In this document: positions 52,439 to 62,108 of the stretch, in pieces | How the letters are laid out: each line of letters opens with the position of its first letter | How positions within the stretch are numbered: position 1 is the stretch's first letter | Assembly (NCBI GenBank): GCA_016714085.1 | Contig: JADJNW010000003.1 | Location: 1 to 64,000 of the forward strand | Direction of reading: 5' to 3' | Source of the DNA: Saprospiraceae bacterium | GTDB taxonomy: Bacteria > Bacteroidota > Bacteroidia > Chitinophagales > Saprospiraceae | Length of the DNA stretch: 64,000 nt | The notes under the pieces: model-generated | The model's database searches: none | The model's input: only the letters and a program-made list of their open reading frames with translations | What the model was told of the DNA's origin: nothing | Made by a program: the position numbers and the translations under genes

Positions 52439-53278
52439 TCACCACGCCAGCGTTACTTCCATAGCGGCAGACATCTGTGAAAACTTTTTCCAGGCGTTTT
52501 GGCTGCCATATTTGTAAAAATGCGTCGCGCCAATCGAAGGAATCGTAATCGGAAAGTTAAGCTGATTGCCCTTGCTGCTGGCGTACACCCATTCAGCGGA
52601 GGCTGCAAAATGATCATTTACCTGAATTTGATAATTGGATAAATCCACTTCGATCCAGCCTTTTTGTCGATTATTTAATTCAATAATAATATTTTCGTTT
52701 AATATATTTTCCGTTGGTTTTCCATTCTTTAAATTATAAATATTGATCCGAAAGCGCACCGTATCAAAATTATTTTGTGCAATATAAAATCGGAATTTTT
52801 CAAGATAAGCGGGCTTCTTTGTTTTGAATTTGCGACCTACTTCTGATCCCAAATTTTGATTGGGTCGATTGCGAATGGCGAGATTGGTGACCCTACTGGC
52901 ACTAATATTCTTATTACCAATTGTTTCATAATTTGTAAAGCTCGGCCTTACAATCACTTCTGGCAAATTCAGATTAATTGGCTGCAAAGCAATACGCATG
53001 GGCGATTTTGAAATCGCTTCACCAATCGTCATACTTTGACCTGCAAATCCAATGCTAGAAAAGCGAATTGAATCATTTTTACTAATGGTTTCCGGCAAAA
53101 ATAATTCAAATGCCCCGTCCAATCCCGAAACCGTGCCATAAGTAGTACCGATCACGCCGATATTAACATAAGCCAATGATTCTGAATCATTTGTGCTGAC
53201 AACGATTCCTGTGATCTGTTGCGCCTGAACCCGAATGGAAACAAAAATCAAGATTATAATAATAAGATTAGTTTTCAT
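52439..53278 (-). CDS. Secreted protein with carboxypeptidase-regulatory-like domain
   Basis: The start at 53278 gives a signal peptide ending VQAQ and a CarboxypepD-regulatory-like beta-sandwich (about 22-110: ITGIVVSTNDSESLAYVNIGVIGT, GTVSGLDGAFELFLPE). The C-terminal 150 residues are beta-rich with no recognised family (ALQPINLNLPEVIVRP). In this phylum such domains often precede outer-membrane barrels, but here the protein is short, about 279 residues. The gene is convergent with the VOC gene (stops adjoin at 52438/52439). Confidence 0.75.
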   Translation of the reverse strand: MKTNLIIIILIFVSIRVQAQQITGIVVSTNDSESLAYVNIGVIGTTYGTVSGLDGAFELFLPETISKNDSIRFSSIGFAGQSMTIGEAISKSPMRIALQPINLNLPEVIVRPSFTNYETIGNKNISASRVTNLAIRNRPNQNLGSEVGRKFKTKKPAYLEKFRFYIAQNNFDTVRFRINIYNLKNGKPTENILNENIIIELNNRQKGWIEVDLSNYQIQVNDHFAASAEWVYASSKGNQLNFPITIPSIGATHFYKYGSQNAWKKFSQMSAAMEVTLAW

Positions 53279-53289
53279 GATATTATTTT

Positions 53290-53877
53290 TTAAAAAATGG
53301 TGAATAAAAGTCTGAGTCCGCCCATTGCCAGGGCTGCTACCATGCTGAAAATAGTCATTCCTTTTTGCCATGTTTTCGGTGCGTTCATAATCAATGTAAT
53401 AATGCCATACATCAGCAATAAACCCAATAAAAACAAGGGAATACGGAGTATCGGATTGTACTGCTGTACCGCAATCATATCACTCAAAGGATAAATATTA
53501 CTAATCGTGAGATAAGTAGCCACTTCCAAGAGGTTGGATAGTAAAAACATTATAATAAAAAAATAAAGAAGCGGTGTAAACTTTAAATTGCTTTGTAATA
53601 TTAACCAAATTCCTAATGCCAGTAGTAAATTCATTGCAATACCCGCCAGGCTTATATAGAAATATTGCCAACTCGCAAGGGTAGCCGATTTTGCTTTGTC
53701 CACAGGATAAGGATTTGCATTTGCAAAATATGCTGGAACATAAAAATTTAGGACATCTTGTTTGCATTCAAAATAATGATACGCCAGGCTATGCCCCAGT
53801 TCATGTAGCCAGATGGTACTGTACATCGCTGCATAAGCAAGCAGGATATAAGGCAATATTTTTAATAATTTTTTCAT
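53290..53877 (-). CDS. M50-like membrane metalloprotease
   Basis: The 195-residue protein has five or six transmembrane segments and HELGH (residues 25-29, WLHELGHSLAYHYF), the zinc motif of M50 site-2-protease-like enzymes. The second conserved motif (NxxPxxxxDG) is not clear: a later SNIYPLSDMIAV carries Asn, Pro and Asp in approximate register. Catalysis is therefore likely but not certain. It lies 11 bases upstream of the previous gene on the same strand and 50 bases after the CPBP gene, so the three may be one operon. Confidence 0.75.
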   Translation of the reverse strand: MKKLLKILPYILLAYAAMYSTIWLHELGHSLAYHYFECKQDVLNFYVPAYFANANPYPVDKAKSATLASWQYFYISLAGIAMNLLLALGIWLILQSNLKFTPLLYFFIIMFLLSNLLEVATYLTISNIYPLSDMIAVQQYNPILRIPLFLLGLLLMYGIITLIMNAPKTWQKGMTIFSMVAALAMGGLRLLFTIF

Positions 53878-53927
53878 AATTACATCATATTATCATTAAA
53901 TCTGATCGTTGGTATTTATAATTCCGC

Positions 53928-54680
53928 TTATTTATTTACCCAAAGCTTATTTTTTGTAATATTAAAGCTGCCCTGTTTTTTACGCATTCTGATGGTGATG
54001 ATAATAGATGCTGCGATGGCTAAAGCCCTGAAAATATTGGCATACCAGCCCCCTGCGGCGTTATTGCCCATTTCAAAAATGATCCACCAGGCATTCATAA
54101 ACAGATGTAAAAAAATCGAAATCCAGAGATTATAATTCCATTCCACATACAGCCAGGCAAACCACATCCCGCCTAATGCTGTGACTGTAAATATTGCAAC
54201 TGCACTTCCAAAATCCTGGGCTTGATACAAATGTAAAGAGCCGAAAATCAAGGCATTAAGTAAGCCCGCAGGAATAAACCCCCAGCCGCCGAAGCGATAT
54301 AATTGTCCAAATAAAAATCCTCGGTACATCAATTCTTCAAAAATAGGCGCAATTAACACTCCATAGAATATCTGATTAAGACTGATATTTATATTAAAAT
54401 TATTCGCTATCCCATAGCCAATCAGCATAGGCAAAGTCATCAGGAAAGCCAGGCGAAGCCCGCGTGTAAAGCCATCTTTTATGCCCCAAGCTTCTAAGAG
54501 ATTTCTTTCATTTCCATGTATAATAAGAAGCGCTAATAAAATGCTAAACAATGGAAATGCTTTGTTGATCAAAATGCGCAGCCAGTCTTGCTTTGGTACA
54601 AAAAAAGTCGGCATGAAATACTCCACCAGGATGTAAAATACGATGACAGTGATGGTGATAAATAATTTGCTCCGTTTCAT
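53928..54680 (-). CDS. CPBP-family intramembrane metalloprotease
   Basis: The ATG at 54680 begins a protein of 250 residues with about seven transmembrane segments. Hallmarks of the CPBP (CAAX protease/bacteriocin-processing) family: APIFEELMYRGFLFG with EExxxR (about residue 115) and FGSLHLYQA with the His. The proteins cleave membrane or prenylated substrates, or protect against bacteriocins; the role here is unknown. It lies in a run of membrane proteases. Confidence 0.85.
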   Translation of the reverse strand: MKRSKLFITITVIVFYILVEYFMPTFFVPKQDWLRILINKAFPLFSILLALLIIHGNERNLLEAWGIKDGFTRGLRLAFLMTLPMLIGYGIANNFNINISLNQIFYGVLIAPIFEELMYRGFLFGQLYRFGGWGFIPAGLLNALIFGSLHLYQAQDFGSAVAIFTVTALGGMWFAWLYVEWNYNLWISIFLHLFMNAWWIIFEMGNNAAGGWYANIFRALAIAASIIITIRMRKKQGSFNITKNKLWVNK

Positions 54681-54870
54681 AATATTAAATTTTAAAATCG
54701 TTGACGGAACAAAAATGAATGCTATAAAAAAGCTTTGCAAATAAGTGTGGGCAACCGAATGATTGAGGGAAGAAATGCAGACAGGGCTTGGCGAAATGCA
54801 GGATCGAGGGGTGAAATGGAAAGGCTTTAGGTATAAGGTTTTGGGTATAGCGGTTTTAAAGAGTAAAATA

Positions 54871-55713
54871 TTAAACAGGCTTAGCTGCCAGGTACGCTCG
54901 CACTTCCTGAATTTTATTGCGCGAAACAGGTACGGGTTCTATTGAGTTCGGAAAATTGAGTACATAATTTGGCGATTTCCCATTCATTTCCAGCACTTTA
55001 TCCATATTCACAATATAAGAACGGTGGACTTGTATAAAATTTTCATCATTTAGTTGCGTCGCCATTCCTGATAGGGTGCCTCGAATTATATGCCGATCAA
55101 GTTGTTTATTTTTCTGTAAAAATAATTCCACATAATTATCAGCCGCCTTTAAAAATAAGAGTTCTGAGCGATATATCGTCAATTTTTCATCTTTGTTTTC
55201 GCCTGTCAAAATGATCACATCGGGCTTGGGCGCAAGATTTTCTGACAAGGCTTGCTTTTCCAAATAATTTTTCACCTTTAAATAGCGGATTGCCACAATC
55301 AAAACTACGGGAAACAAGGATGTGGAGAGCGCGATGCCCATGAAATAAAGATAACCAAATATGGAAAGCCTGCTGCCGATGACAGCAAAATGATAGAAAT
55401 ACGTAGCCGTGATTCCAGTTATTAAAATAATTCCTAATACAATCAATTCTTTTTGTAAACTCCAACGCTTTTGCTCAAACCAGCGCGGAAGCAGTAAACG
55501 CAATATTCCCAAAATGGTAATTGATGTAAAAGTAATCACGATTCCATAGCCTGCAAGCAGCAACAGTTTATCTGGATGCCGAAAAGAATAAGTACCAAAA
55601 GGTTGGAACATCGCCAGAATCAAAAACACGGAAAAGCCCAGCAATACTGCGCCGATGTAAAAATGCTTGGGCGGAGTTTGCGGAATCTTTTTATTAAAAA
55701 TATTTGTGGGCAT
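54871..55713 (-). CDS. LytTR-domain transcriptional regulator with N-terminal membrane domain
   Basis: Residues 1-150 hold four hydrophobic segments, starting GAVLLGFSVFLILAMFQPFG, and residues 180-275 form a LytTR DNA-binding domain (FLKAADNYVELFLQKNK, IRGTLSGMATQL, FIQVHRSYIVNMDKV, PVPVSRNKI). There is no receiver domain, so signal entry is probably through the membrane part. It lies next to the protease cluster and divergent from the M28 peptidase, which suggests control of one or both; this is inferred. Confidence 0.82.
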   Translation of the reverse strand: MPTNIFNKKIPQTPPKHFYIGAVLLGFSVFLILAMFQPFGTYSFRHPDKLLLLAGYGIVITFTSITILGILRLLLPRWFEQKRWSLQKELIVLGIILITGITATYFYHFAVIGSRLSIFGYLYFMGIALSTSLFPVVLIVAIRYLKVKNYLEKQALSENLAPKPDVIILTGENKDEKLTIYRSELLFLKAADNYVELFLQKNKQLDRHIIRGTLSGMATQLNDENFIQVHRSYIVNMDKVLEMNGKSPNYVLNFPNSIEPVPVSRNKIQEVRAYLAAKPV

Positions 55714-55867
55714 AATGATGTTACCTTTTTCAGGTCGTTAAAATATAAATTGGATGCAAATGTAGGAATTTTGTAAAATTTAACTGAGCTATTGGGAAAT
55801 CGCCGTAGCTATGCGAACTTTGTACATTGAAATGAATTATCAATTAATAATCAATAACTTATTAAAA

Positions 55868-57109
55868 ATGAACCGACACAAACTTTTCCTTTTTATACTA
55901 ATCGTTTTTACTGCAAATCTTTTATTTGCTCAAAAAAATAAGTCGAATGCCTTGCAAGACTTGCGGGTAGATGTGGTCTATCTCGCAAGCGACTTGCTCG
56001 AAGGCCGCGAAACAGGTACCGAAGGCGAAAAATTGGCAGCGCAATATATTGCTTTTCGTTTTGAAAAAATGGGATTGAAGCCTGCCGGAAGCAATGGCAC
56101 CTGGTATCAAAGTTTTGATTTCAAGTATAATTCCAATCCACACGCCACTTCTGGCGGTGAAGATCGCAGTGGCAAAAACGTATTGGGTTATCTCGACAAC
56201 GGAGCGAAAACGACCATTGTGATTGGCGCACATTACGACCACTTAGGGCATGGCGGTGTTAGTTCGCTTGCCGCAAATGATAAATCCATTCACAATGGCG
56301 CCGACGATAATGCCAGTGGAATCGCGGCTTTATTACATATCGCTGAATATTTGAAAACTTCAGGCAAAGCGAAAAATAATAATTATTTATTCATGGGCTT
56401 CTCTGGTGAAGAATTGGGTTTGGTAGGTTCCAAGTTTTTTGTAGAAAATGCAACGATTGATCTGTCGAGTATAAATTATATGCTCAATATGGACATGGTC
56501 GGTCGCCTGAATGCTGAAAAAGTCTTGTCTATCAATGGAGTAGGCACTTCGCCACTTTGGAAAGAAGCCTTGGATAATATCAAAATCGGCGATATTAAAA
56601 TGGTGACAACGGAATCGGGCGTAGGACCTTCCGATCACACTTCTTTTTATTTTATGGATAAACCCGTATTGCATTTTTTCACAGGTCAGCATACCGATTA
56701 TCATAAACCAGGCGATGATTCTGAAAAGATTAATTATGAAGGTTTATTAGATGTAAGTAATTTTATTATTACATTAATCGAAAATTTAGACGCAAAAGGT
56801 AAACTCGCCTTTACCAAAACAAAAGACGAAAGCCAAAACCGCAGGGCCGCCGATTTCAAAGTGACGCTTGGCGTGATGCCTGACTATGTCCATAGCGGTG
56901 AAGGTATGCGCGTTGACGGCGTGTTGGATGGTCGCCCCGGCGCGAAAGCAGGTTTGCAAAAAGGGGATATTATTATACAAATGGGTGAATATCAAGTGAA
57001 AGATATTTATGGTTATATGGAAGGCTTGAGCAAATTCAAGGTCGGAGATAAAACTAAAGTAAAAGTAAAACGCGGAAGCGAAATTATAGAAGTTGATGTT
57101 GTTTTTTAA
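55868..57109 (+). CDS. Secreted M28-family peptidase with C-terminal PDZ domain
   Basis: From the ATG at 55868 the 413-residue protein has a signal peptide (KLFLFILIVFTANLLFAQ). The M28 zinc site runs VIGAHYDHLGHGG, HNGADDNASGIAALL, FSGEELGLVGSKF and, further on, HTDYHKPGDDSEKI. A PDZ domain follows at about 325-410 (VDGVLDGRPGAKAGLQKGDII). It is an aminopeptidase-like enzyme acting outside the cytoplasm. Monocistronic; a terminator hairpin follows. Confidence 0.9.
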   Translation: MNRHKLFLFILIVFTANLLFAQKNKSNALQDLRVDVVYLASDLLEGRETGTEGEKLAAQYIAFRFEKMGLKPAGSNGTWYQSFDFKYNSNPHATSGGEDRSGKNVLGYLDNGAKTTIVIGAHYDHLGHGGVSSLAANDKSIHNGADDNASGIAALLHIAEYLKTSGKAKNNNYLFMGFSGEELGLVGSKFFVENATIDLSSINYMLNMDMVGRLNAEKVLSINGVGTSPLWKEALDNIKIGDIKMVTTESGVGPSDHTSFYFMDKPVLHFFTGQHTDYHKPGDDSEKINYEGLLDVSNFIITLIENLDAKGKLAFTKTKDESQNRRAADFKVTLGVMPDYVHSGEGMRVDGVLDGRPGAKAGLQKGDIIIQMGEYQVKDIYGYMEGLSKFKVGDKTKVKVKRGSEIIEVDVVF

Positions 57110-57166
57110 GTTTTAAAAAACCTTATAGGTCTAGTCTAATTCATTGAATTTATATTACAATGTTTT

Positions 57167-57205
57167 AAAAGCCATCATAAGCTCAAAGCATTTATGATGG
57201 CTTTT
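57167..57205. terminator. Bidirectional terminator between M28 peptidase and nagB genes
   Basis: AAAAGCCATCATAA (57167-57180) pairs with TTATGATGGCTTTT (57192-57205), a perfect 14-bp stem with an 11-base loop and flanking A/T runs, between convergent genes. Confidence 0.75.
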
Positions 57206-57917
57206 AATTAATAACTGTTTTATCTACTAAACACGCTACATTTGGGTGCAACCATAGCAAAGATGCGGGCAGCCAGGTAGAAATTCTTTTTTCCAATAAT
57301 TTTTCAAATGCTGGCTTTTTATTATTTCCGGTTACTAATAATATTATTTTTTTTGAAGATAAAATATTAGCAATCCCGAGTGTCATGCCGTAAGTTGGTT
57401 GTTCTTGCATCGCTTGTGCCATTGAATGCTGCATCGATGCTTGAGAAAGCGTAGCCACATGGCAATATGGGGTTAAAAATTCGTTCGGTTCATTAAATCC
57501 GATATGACCATTTATACCTAAACCCAATACGCATACATCAATCGGGCCTTGCGCCTCAATAATATTTTGTATTTTTTCGCATTCTTTTTGCGGATTTATT
57601 GGATCGCTTGTAAAAGCAAAATAGCGATTATTACTTATTCCGAGCGGTTTTATAATATTTTTATAAAGATAGGATTCACAAGTTTGAGCATCATTCATCG
57701 CTACCCCACCCCATTCATCCAATTTTAAAATTCGAACCTGATCGAATAATGATTTTTGCTTTTGATACGATTCAGCTAATAATTGATATGTTTTTAAAGG
57801 CGAATTGCCAGTAGCAAGGCATAATAAGCTATCTTCTTTTTCCTGCAAAGTATTCACAATCAAGCTTTTCGCTTTCTCGCTCATTTCATTATAATCCGTG
57901 TAATAAGTAATTTTCAT
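57204..57917 (-). CDS. nagB: Glucosamine-6-phosphate deaminase
   Basis: The 237-residue protein has the NagB/sugar-isomerase signatures LATGNSPLKTYQLLAE, LDEWGGV and GLGINGHIGFNEP (about residues 124-136). It converts glucosamine-6-phosphate to fructose-6-phosphate and ammonia, in GlcNAc breakdown. The PfkB kinase and Gfo/Idh genes upstream on the same strand make an amino-sugar or related sugar utilisation group; the gap to the kinase is 140 bases. It lacks the allosteric C-terminal extension of long NagB forms. Confidence 0.85.
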   Translation of the reverse strand: MKITYYTDYNEMSEKAKSLIVNTLQEKEDSLLCLATGNSPLKTYQLLAESYQKQKSLFDQVRILKLDEWGGVAMNDAQTCESYLYKNIIKPLGISNNRYFAFTSDPINPQKECEKIQNIIEAQGPIDVCVLGLGINGHIGFNEPNEFLTPYCHVATLSQASMQHSMAQAMQEQPTYGMTLGIANILSSKKIILLVTGNNKKPAFEKLLEKRISTWLPASLLWLHPNVACLVDKTVIN

Positions 57918-58057
57918 TATTTACTTGATTCTTTAAATTTATATCATTTTCAATTGATGATGGCGTATTTGTTGCGTGTAAAATCCTTTCCGTATGGAGA
58001 ATCCTTCGGATGTAAATTAAGGAAATCAATCAAGAAAATCACGTCTAATCATTTTCA

Positions 58058-58966
58058 TCATGGTATTATTTGTCCTTCAATCCCGCCAATGGCCGATAAA
58101 CTTCTTGTGCCACATTCCATTCCCAATTTAATACACTCTTCTAAAGCCTTGTTCAACAACCAATTATGCAAAAAACCTGCATCAAAATTATCGCCAGCGC
58201 CCGTGGTATCGGCGATCATAAGATTTTCAGTTAAATGAATAGGAATATCAAATTTGTAAATTTTCTCCTTTTGAAAAGCCATCGCGCCGTCTCCACCGCA
58301 TTTTATTACAACTAAATTACATCGATCTGATAGCCATTTACCTGCTTCTATTACATTTTTTTCACCGGATATAAGCTTCGCTTCTTCTTCATTCGGTAAG
58401 AAAACATCTATATAAGGCAATATATTATGCACCTGCTGCCAATTTTCTTTCGGTGCCCAATTGGTATCCAACGAAACCGTAAGTCCTTGTTGTTTAAGCT
58501 TTTGCAAAAATAAAATCCAGAAATCCCAAAGATTTTCCAATAAAAAATAGCTGGCGATATGCCAATGTTTTGTCCTTTTAATAAATTCATCTTTAATATC
58601 TTCAGGTTTTACAGAAAGTAAAGTGCCCATATACGTGAGCATCGCCCGATCTTGTCCATCCGAAAGCCCAATGCCTGCGGCAGTTTTGTGCGTTTCGTCT
58701 ATCGAAATATGCTCCGATGAAATGCCGATAGATTTAATTTTTTCTAATAAAATATTTCCAAAAAGATCATTGCCCACCTTCGCCAGAAAGCCAACATTTC
58801 CGCCTAATTTAGCAAATTGCGATGCAAAAATAGCCGCCGAGCCACCCAAATCTACTGTATAATCGTCGATCAATTGCTCCGCCTGACCATACTTTGGCCG
58901 TACCGTTCCAGTAAATAATAAATCAATACAAAGATCCGCTATTACAAAAACATCATATTTAGCCAT
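58058..58966 (-). CDS. PfkB-family carbohydrate kinase
   Basis: The 302-residue kinase shows both PfkB signatures: VDLGGSAAIFASQFAKLGGNVGFLAKVG (in part, about 34-62) and DTTGAGDNFDAGFLHNWLL (in part, about 250-270) with the catalytic Asp in GAGD. It phosphorylates a sugar or nucleoside; the family member cannot be named. It ends 8 bases before the Gfo/Idh gene's stop (58966 to 58975 on the minus strand), so the two are co-transcribed. Confidence 0.85.
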   Translation of the reverse strand: MAKYDVFVIADLCIDLLFTGTVRPKYGQAEQLIDDYTVDLGGSAAIFASQFAKLGGNVGFLAKVGNDLFGNILLEKIKSIGISSEHISIDETHKTAAGIGLSDGQDRAMLTYMGTLLSVKPEDIKDEFIKRTKHWHIASYFLLENLWDFWILFLQKLKQQGLTVSLDTNWAPKENWQQVHNILPYIDVFLPNEEEAKLISGEKNVIEAGKWLSDRCNLVVIKCGGDGAMAFQKEKIYKFDIPIHLTENLMIADTTGAGDNFDAGFLHNWLLNKALEECIKLGMECGTRSLSAIGGIEGQIIP

Positions 58967-58974
58967 TTATTACA

Positions 58975-60058
58975 TCATGGTTTTTTCCAAAGCTTATAGG
59001 GTTTATCCACTTTTGTTTCAAAAGGCAACATCACTTTCTTCCCCATACCCGCTGATTCGTATGCTGCAAATATTACTTCCAATACCGCCCTGCCATCTTC
59101 GCCAGTCACCAAAGGCTGTTTATCATTCTTGATACAATCTGTAAAATGCGCAAATTCTTGCGGAAAGCCGTAATTCCAGGCTTCTTCGTAAATGACATAA
59201 CTCCAACCCACCGTATTGCCAGCTTTTTCTACTGCATACCCAATACCCTTTGAACTATAGGTTTGAATGGAATTACCTTGCAAAACATCTGCATACGCAA
59301 CTCCCTCAGAACCATGTATTTCTGCGCGATCGTCCATACCACCCAAGCTTACTCCAACTCTCTTCCGCCATCGCCACTACTCCATTCTCAAATTCAAGGA
59401 TAATAATGGCATTATCATCGCCAATCGTTTTATCCGTATGCACATAAGTGCCCATCTGCGCGTACACTGACTTGATTTTCGGGCGTCCCAGCACCCAGCG
59501 GAAAAATTCAATTCCATGACAACCCATATCCATCGTCACACCGCCGCCGGAAAGCTCCACATCCCAGAAATGCGGGGCGTGCGGCCCATCATGTTTTTCG
59601 GATTGCTTAATTAAAACGGGCTTGCCCAAAGCGCCTTCGTCCAATAAATTCTTGAGTCGCACATATTTTGGTGTAAAGCATAATTCCTCTGCGTACATCA
59701 ATTTTACATTTGCTTTTTTACAAGCTTCAATCATTTGATCGGCTTCCATCAGGTTCATACACAACGGTTTCTCGCATATCACGTGCTTGCCTGCGGCCGC
59801 GGCTTTTAATGTAATATCGCAATGTAAATAATTTGGCGCACCGATTACAATTACATCAATTTCGGGCATCGCCAGCATTTTATCTAATTCTGTAAAATAA
59901 TTTGGAATGCCATGCTGTTTCGCAAATTTCTCCGCGTTTCCGGGCGTCGGGGACATCACCGCAAGAATTTCCGCATCCGCTACGCTTTTGATAGATTCCG
60001 CATGAATCGTCGTAATAAACTGAGAACCAATGAGTCCGTATCCTATTTTTTTGTTCAT
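58975..60058 (-). pseudogene. Gfo/Idh/MocA oxidoreductase, one-base frameshift
   Basis: The N-terminal part (60058 to about 59347) has GYGLIGSQFITTIHAESI, EKPLCMNLMEADQM and a GGGVTMDMGCHG segment, and stops after EESWSKLG. One extra G in CTTGGGTGG (about 59347) breaks the frame; the rest, MDDRAEIHGSEGVAYADVL on to KVMLPFETK, follows in the next frame. Corrected, the protein is about 360 residues, as in the family. It is the first gene of the kinase unit. An assembly error is likely. Confidence 0.87.
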
Positions 60059-60313
60059 ATTTCAAAATTTGAATTGGGTTTTAAACGAATTAGTGACTTA
60101 GCAAATGTAACAAAGTGCGTTAAGATTAGAAAATTTGAAGGAAATTACACCATGACTTATTTCTTCAATTTGTATCGGTAATAATTTTATTTTTTTCTAA
60201 AAAGTGAAAATTTCAATCAATCAGCATAAGATTTGTTTAGCACCTATTGCAGTTTTGATGTTTTTTTGTACATTTTTGTAAATAAAATTGTATTAAATTG
60301 GTAATAATCTACC

Positions 60314-60957
60314 ATGAAAACTAAAATTATTTTTTCATTTCTATGCTCAATTTTTTTATTGCAAAATTTTTCTTTTTCCCAAAACTTTTTGGATCATACA
60401 TTCTTTACACTCGGATTTGCTTTAAGCGAGCAGGATAGAAGGCTTTTTGAATTCCCTGGTGCAGAAGGCGTATTGGAGAGAGAAAACAATAAACTCGATT
60501 ATGAGTATAATTTTACTTTACAAAAAAGCATTATAAAATTAAATTTATTTCAAATAAATGCAGGAATAGGTTATGCTGAATACAACTCGACTTTTTCTCG
60601 TCCTTTCTCGCATCGAGCTTTAAATAGTGGCGTTACAAAAGAACTAAGGTATATTAAAAGATACACTATCAATAAATTAATATTCCCAATTTCTACCAAC
60701 TTGTTTTTAACAAAAAACAAAATGTATTTCTGAATTTTAATGCCCTGCCTGCCATTGCTTTTCAGAAAAAGTGCAAAAGACCTGAGTTTTGAAAAAGAGA
60801 AACCAAATGGGAATTAAAATTTAACAGCCTGGAACTATATCCTGGCCTGGGTATAAAGCTAAATCCGCGCACTTCAATAAACGCTTATTATCGTTGGATT
60901 TATATTAATAAATTAGATGAAGTGAAGGGTAGGTATTTCAGATTATACTTAAATTAG
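60314..60957 (+). pseudogene. Outer-membrane beta-barrel-like protein, broken
   Basis: A signal peptide (FSFLCSIFLLQNFSFSQ) is followed by beta-strand-like segments (HTFFTLGFALSEQDRRL, DYEYNFTLQKSIIKLNLFQINAG). At about 60718 the frame breaks: adding one A in AACAAAATG gives VFLNFNALPAIAFQKK, and the reading continues past a TGA at about 60810 to PGLGIKLNPRTSINAYYRWIY and TAG at 60955-60957. The last residues resemble a barrel C-terminus. Two defects in 640 bases suggest a true pseudogene, but read error is possible. No family assigned. Confidence 0.55.
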
Positions 60958-61154
60958 ATGAAGTAATATTTAATGAAATATTATTTCCACAAGGAGACGC
61001 GGCGCATTGCGGACAATTGATCTGTTTATAATGTTCCATATTTTTTAATGCAATTATAAAAAATCAACTGGTTTGACCCATTACCGGATATTTAATCACT
61101 CCAGCATCTTTGCCTTCTCATTATATTTAATTACAAAGTCATAAGCTACATCAG

Positions 61155-61227
<73 letters not shown>

Positions 61228-61290
61228 GTAAAATTGATTATTTAATAATGCGGCAATGGCCAATGATAAATAATCAATGATCAATAAAAG

Positions 61291-61364
61291 TCGGGATGAC
61301 TGGATTCGAACCAGCGGCCTCGTCGTCCCGAACGACGCGCGCTACCAAGCTGCGCTACATCCCG
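61291..61364 (-). tRNA. tRNA-Pro (CGG)
   Basis: Acceptor arms CGGGATG/CATCCCG with an A discriminator, D-arm AGCGCAGCTTGGTAGCGC, anticodon loop TTCGGGA (CGG) between CGTCG/CGACG arms, T-arm with GGTTCGAATCC. No CCA is encoded. It lies 63 bases upstream of tRNA-Thr, on the same strand. Confidence 0.93.
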
Positions 61365-61477
61365 AAGAAAGAATTTGGGACGAACTTGCTTTTGAAAAAA
61401 GCAGGACAAATATAGGGTTCTTCTATTAAAACTTAACTCAATTCCTTATCAAAACGTTCAAAAAATTAAACTTTAGT

Positions 61478-61966
61478 TTACGGTTTTTTAACATACTTCT
61501 GAATCCCGATATATTCATCGTCTTCAAGTCCATCGCCATCCCAGTCGAGCAAACAGCGGAACTCCGCTTTTCCATTTTGCATGGTCACTTTGTATTGATA
61601 GGTCGCATCGGGTGCAATGAGCATCAAGGTATCACCAAAAGTATTCCAAATGCCTCTGGTAAGACCAACCAAACTATCAGACTGATTTTTATATTCTGAT
61701 CGGAATTTATTAGTGGTATCATAATAAGTTATAATAGGCCGGATATTTAATTTTTCTACCCAATCGCTTTCCGCGACTTCAAAAACAGATGGGGTAACTG
61801 AGCTATCTGCGCCGTTGATATTCACTCGAAAGGAAATTGCTTCCCAAACGCCGGGTAATGCAGATTTTAAATCCACATTTTCTTGTGAATTAGATTGTAA
61901 AGATTGGGACGGATTATTACACCCTGAAATAAAGATTATTATTACTGCGAAATGCCAAATTCTCAT
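61478..61966 (-). CDS. Putative lipoprotein of unknown family
   Basis: The ATG at 61966 begins a lipoprotein signal (IWHFAVIIIFISGC, Cys about residue 16). The 162-residue protein has a beta-rich body with ALPGVWEAISFRVNIN near the start, resembling lipocalin-like small lipoproteins of the phylum, and a DWDGDGLEDDE acidic stretch near the end that may bind calcium. The longer frame adds a second hydrophobic stretch and is unlikely. Function is unknown. Confidence 0.65.
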   Translation of the reverse strand: MRIWHFAVIIIFISGCNNPSQSLQSNSQENVDLKSALPGVWEAISFRVNINGADSSVTPSVFEVAESDWVEKLNIRPIITYYDTTNKFRSEYKNQSDSLVGLTRGIWNTFGDTLMLIAPDATYQYKVTMQNGKAEFRCLLDWDGDGLEDDEYIGIQKYVKKP

Positions 61967-62108
61967 ACCTGCTATCGTTTTGCGGAAGCGCAAAAATAAA
62001 ATAACCACTACCAAATTGGCAGTGGTTATCTAGGTTTTTGAAAAAATTAACCAGTCTATTTATTATACAGGGATTGTTTTCAGCATTAATTCAATCCTCA
62101 ACCCTTTG

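Noticed and set aside
54741..54870. Small plus-strand reading frame beginning at about 54763
   Set aside because: It overlaps the LytTR gene on the other strand and its sequence has no protein-like pattern.
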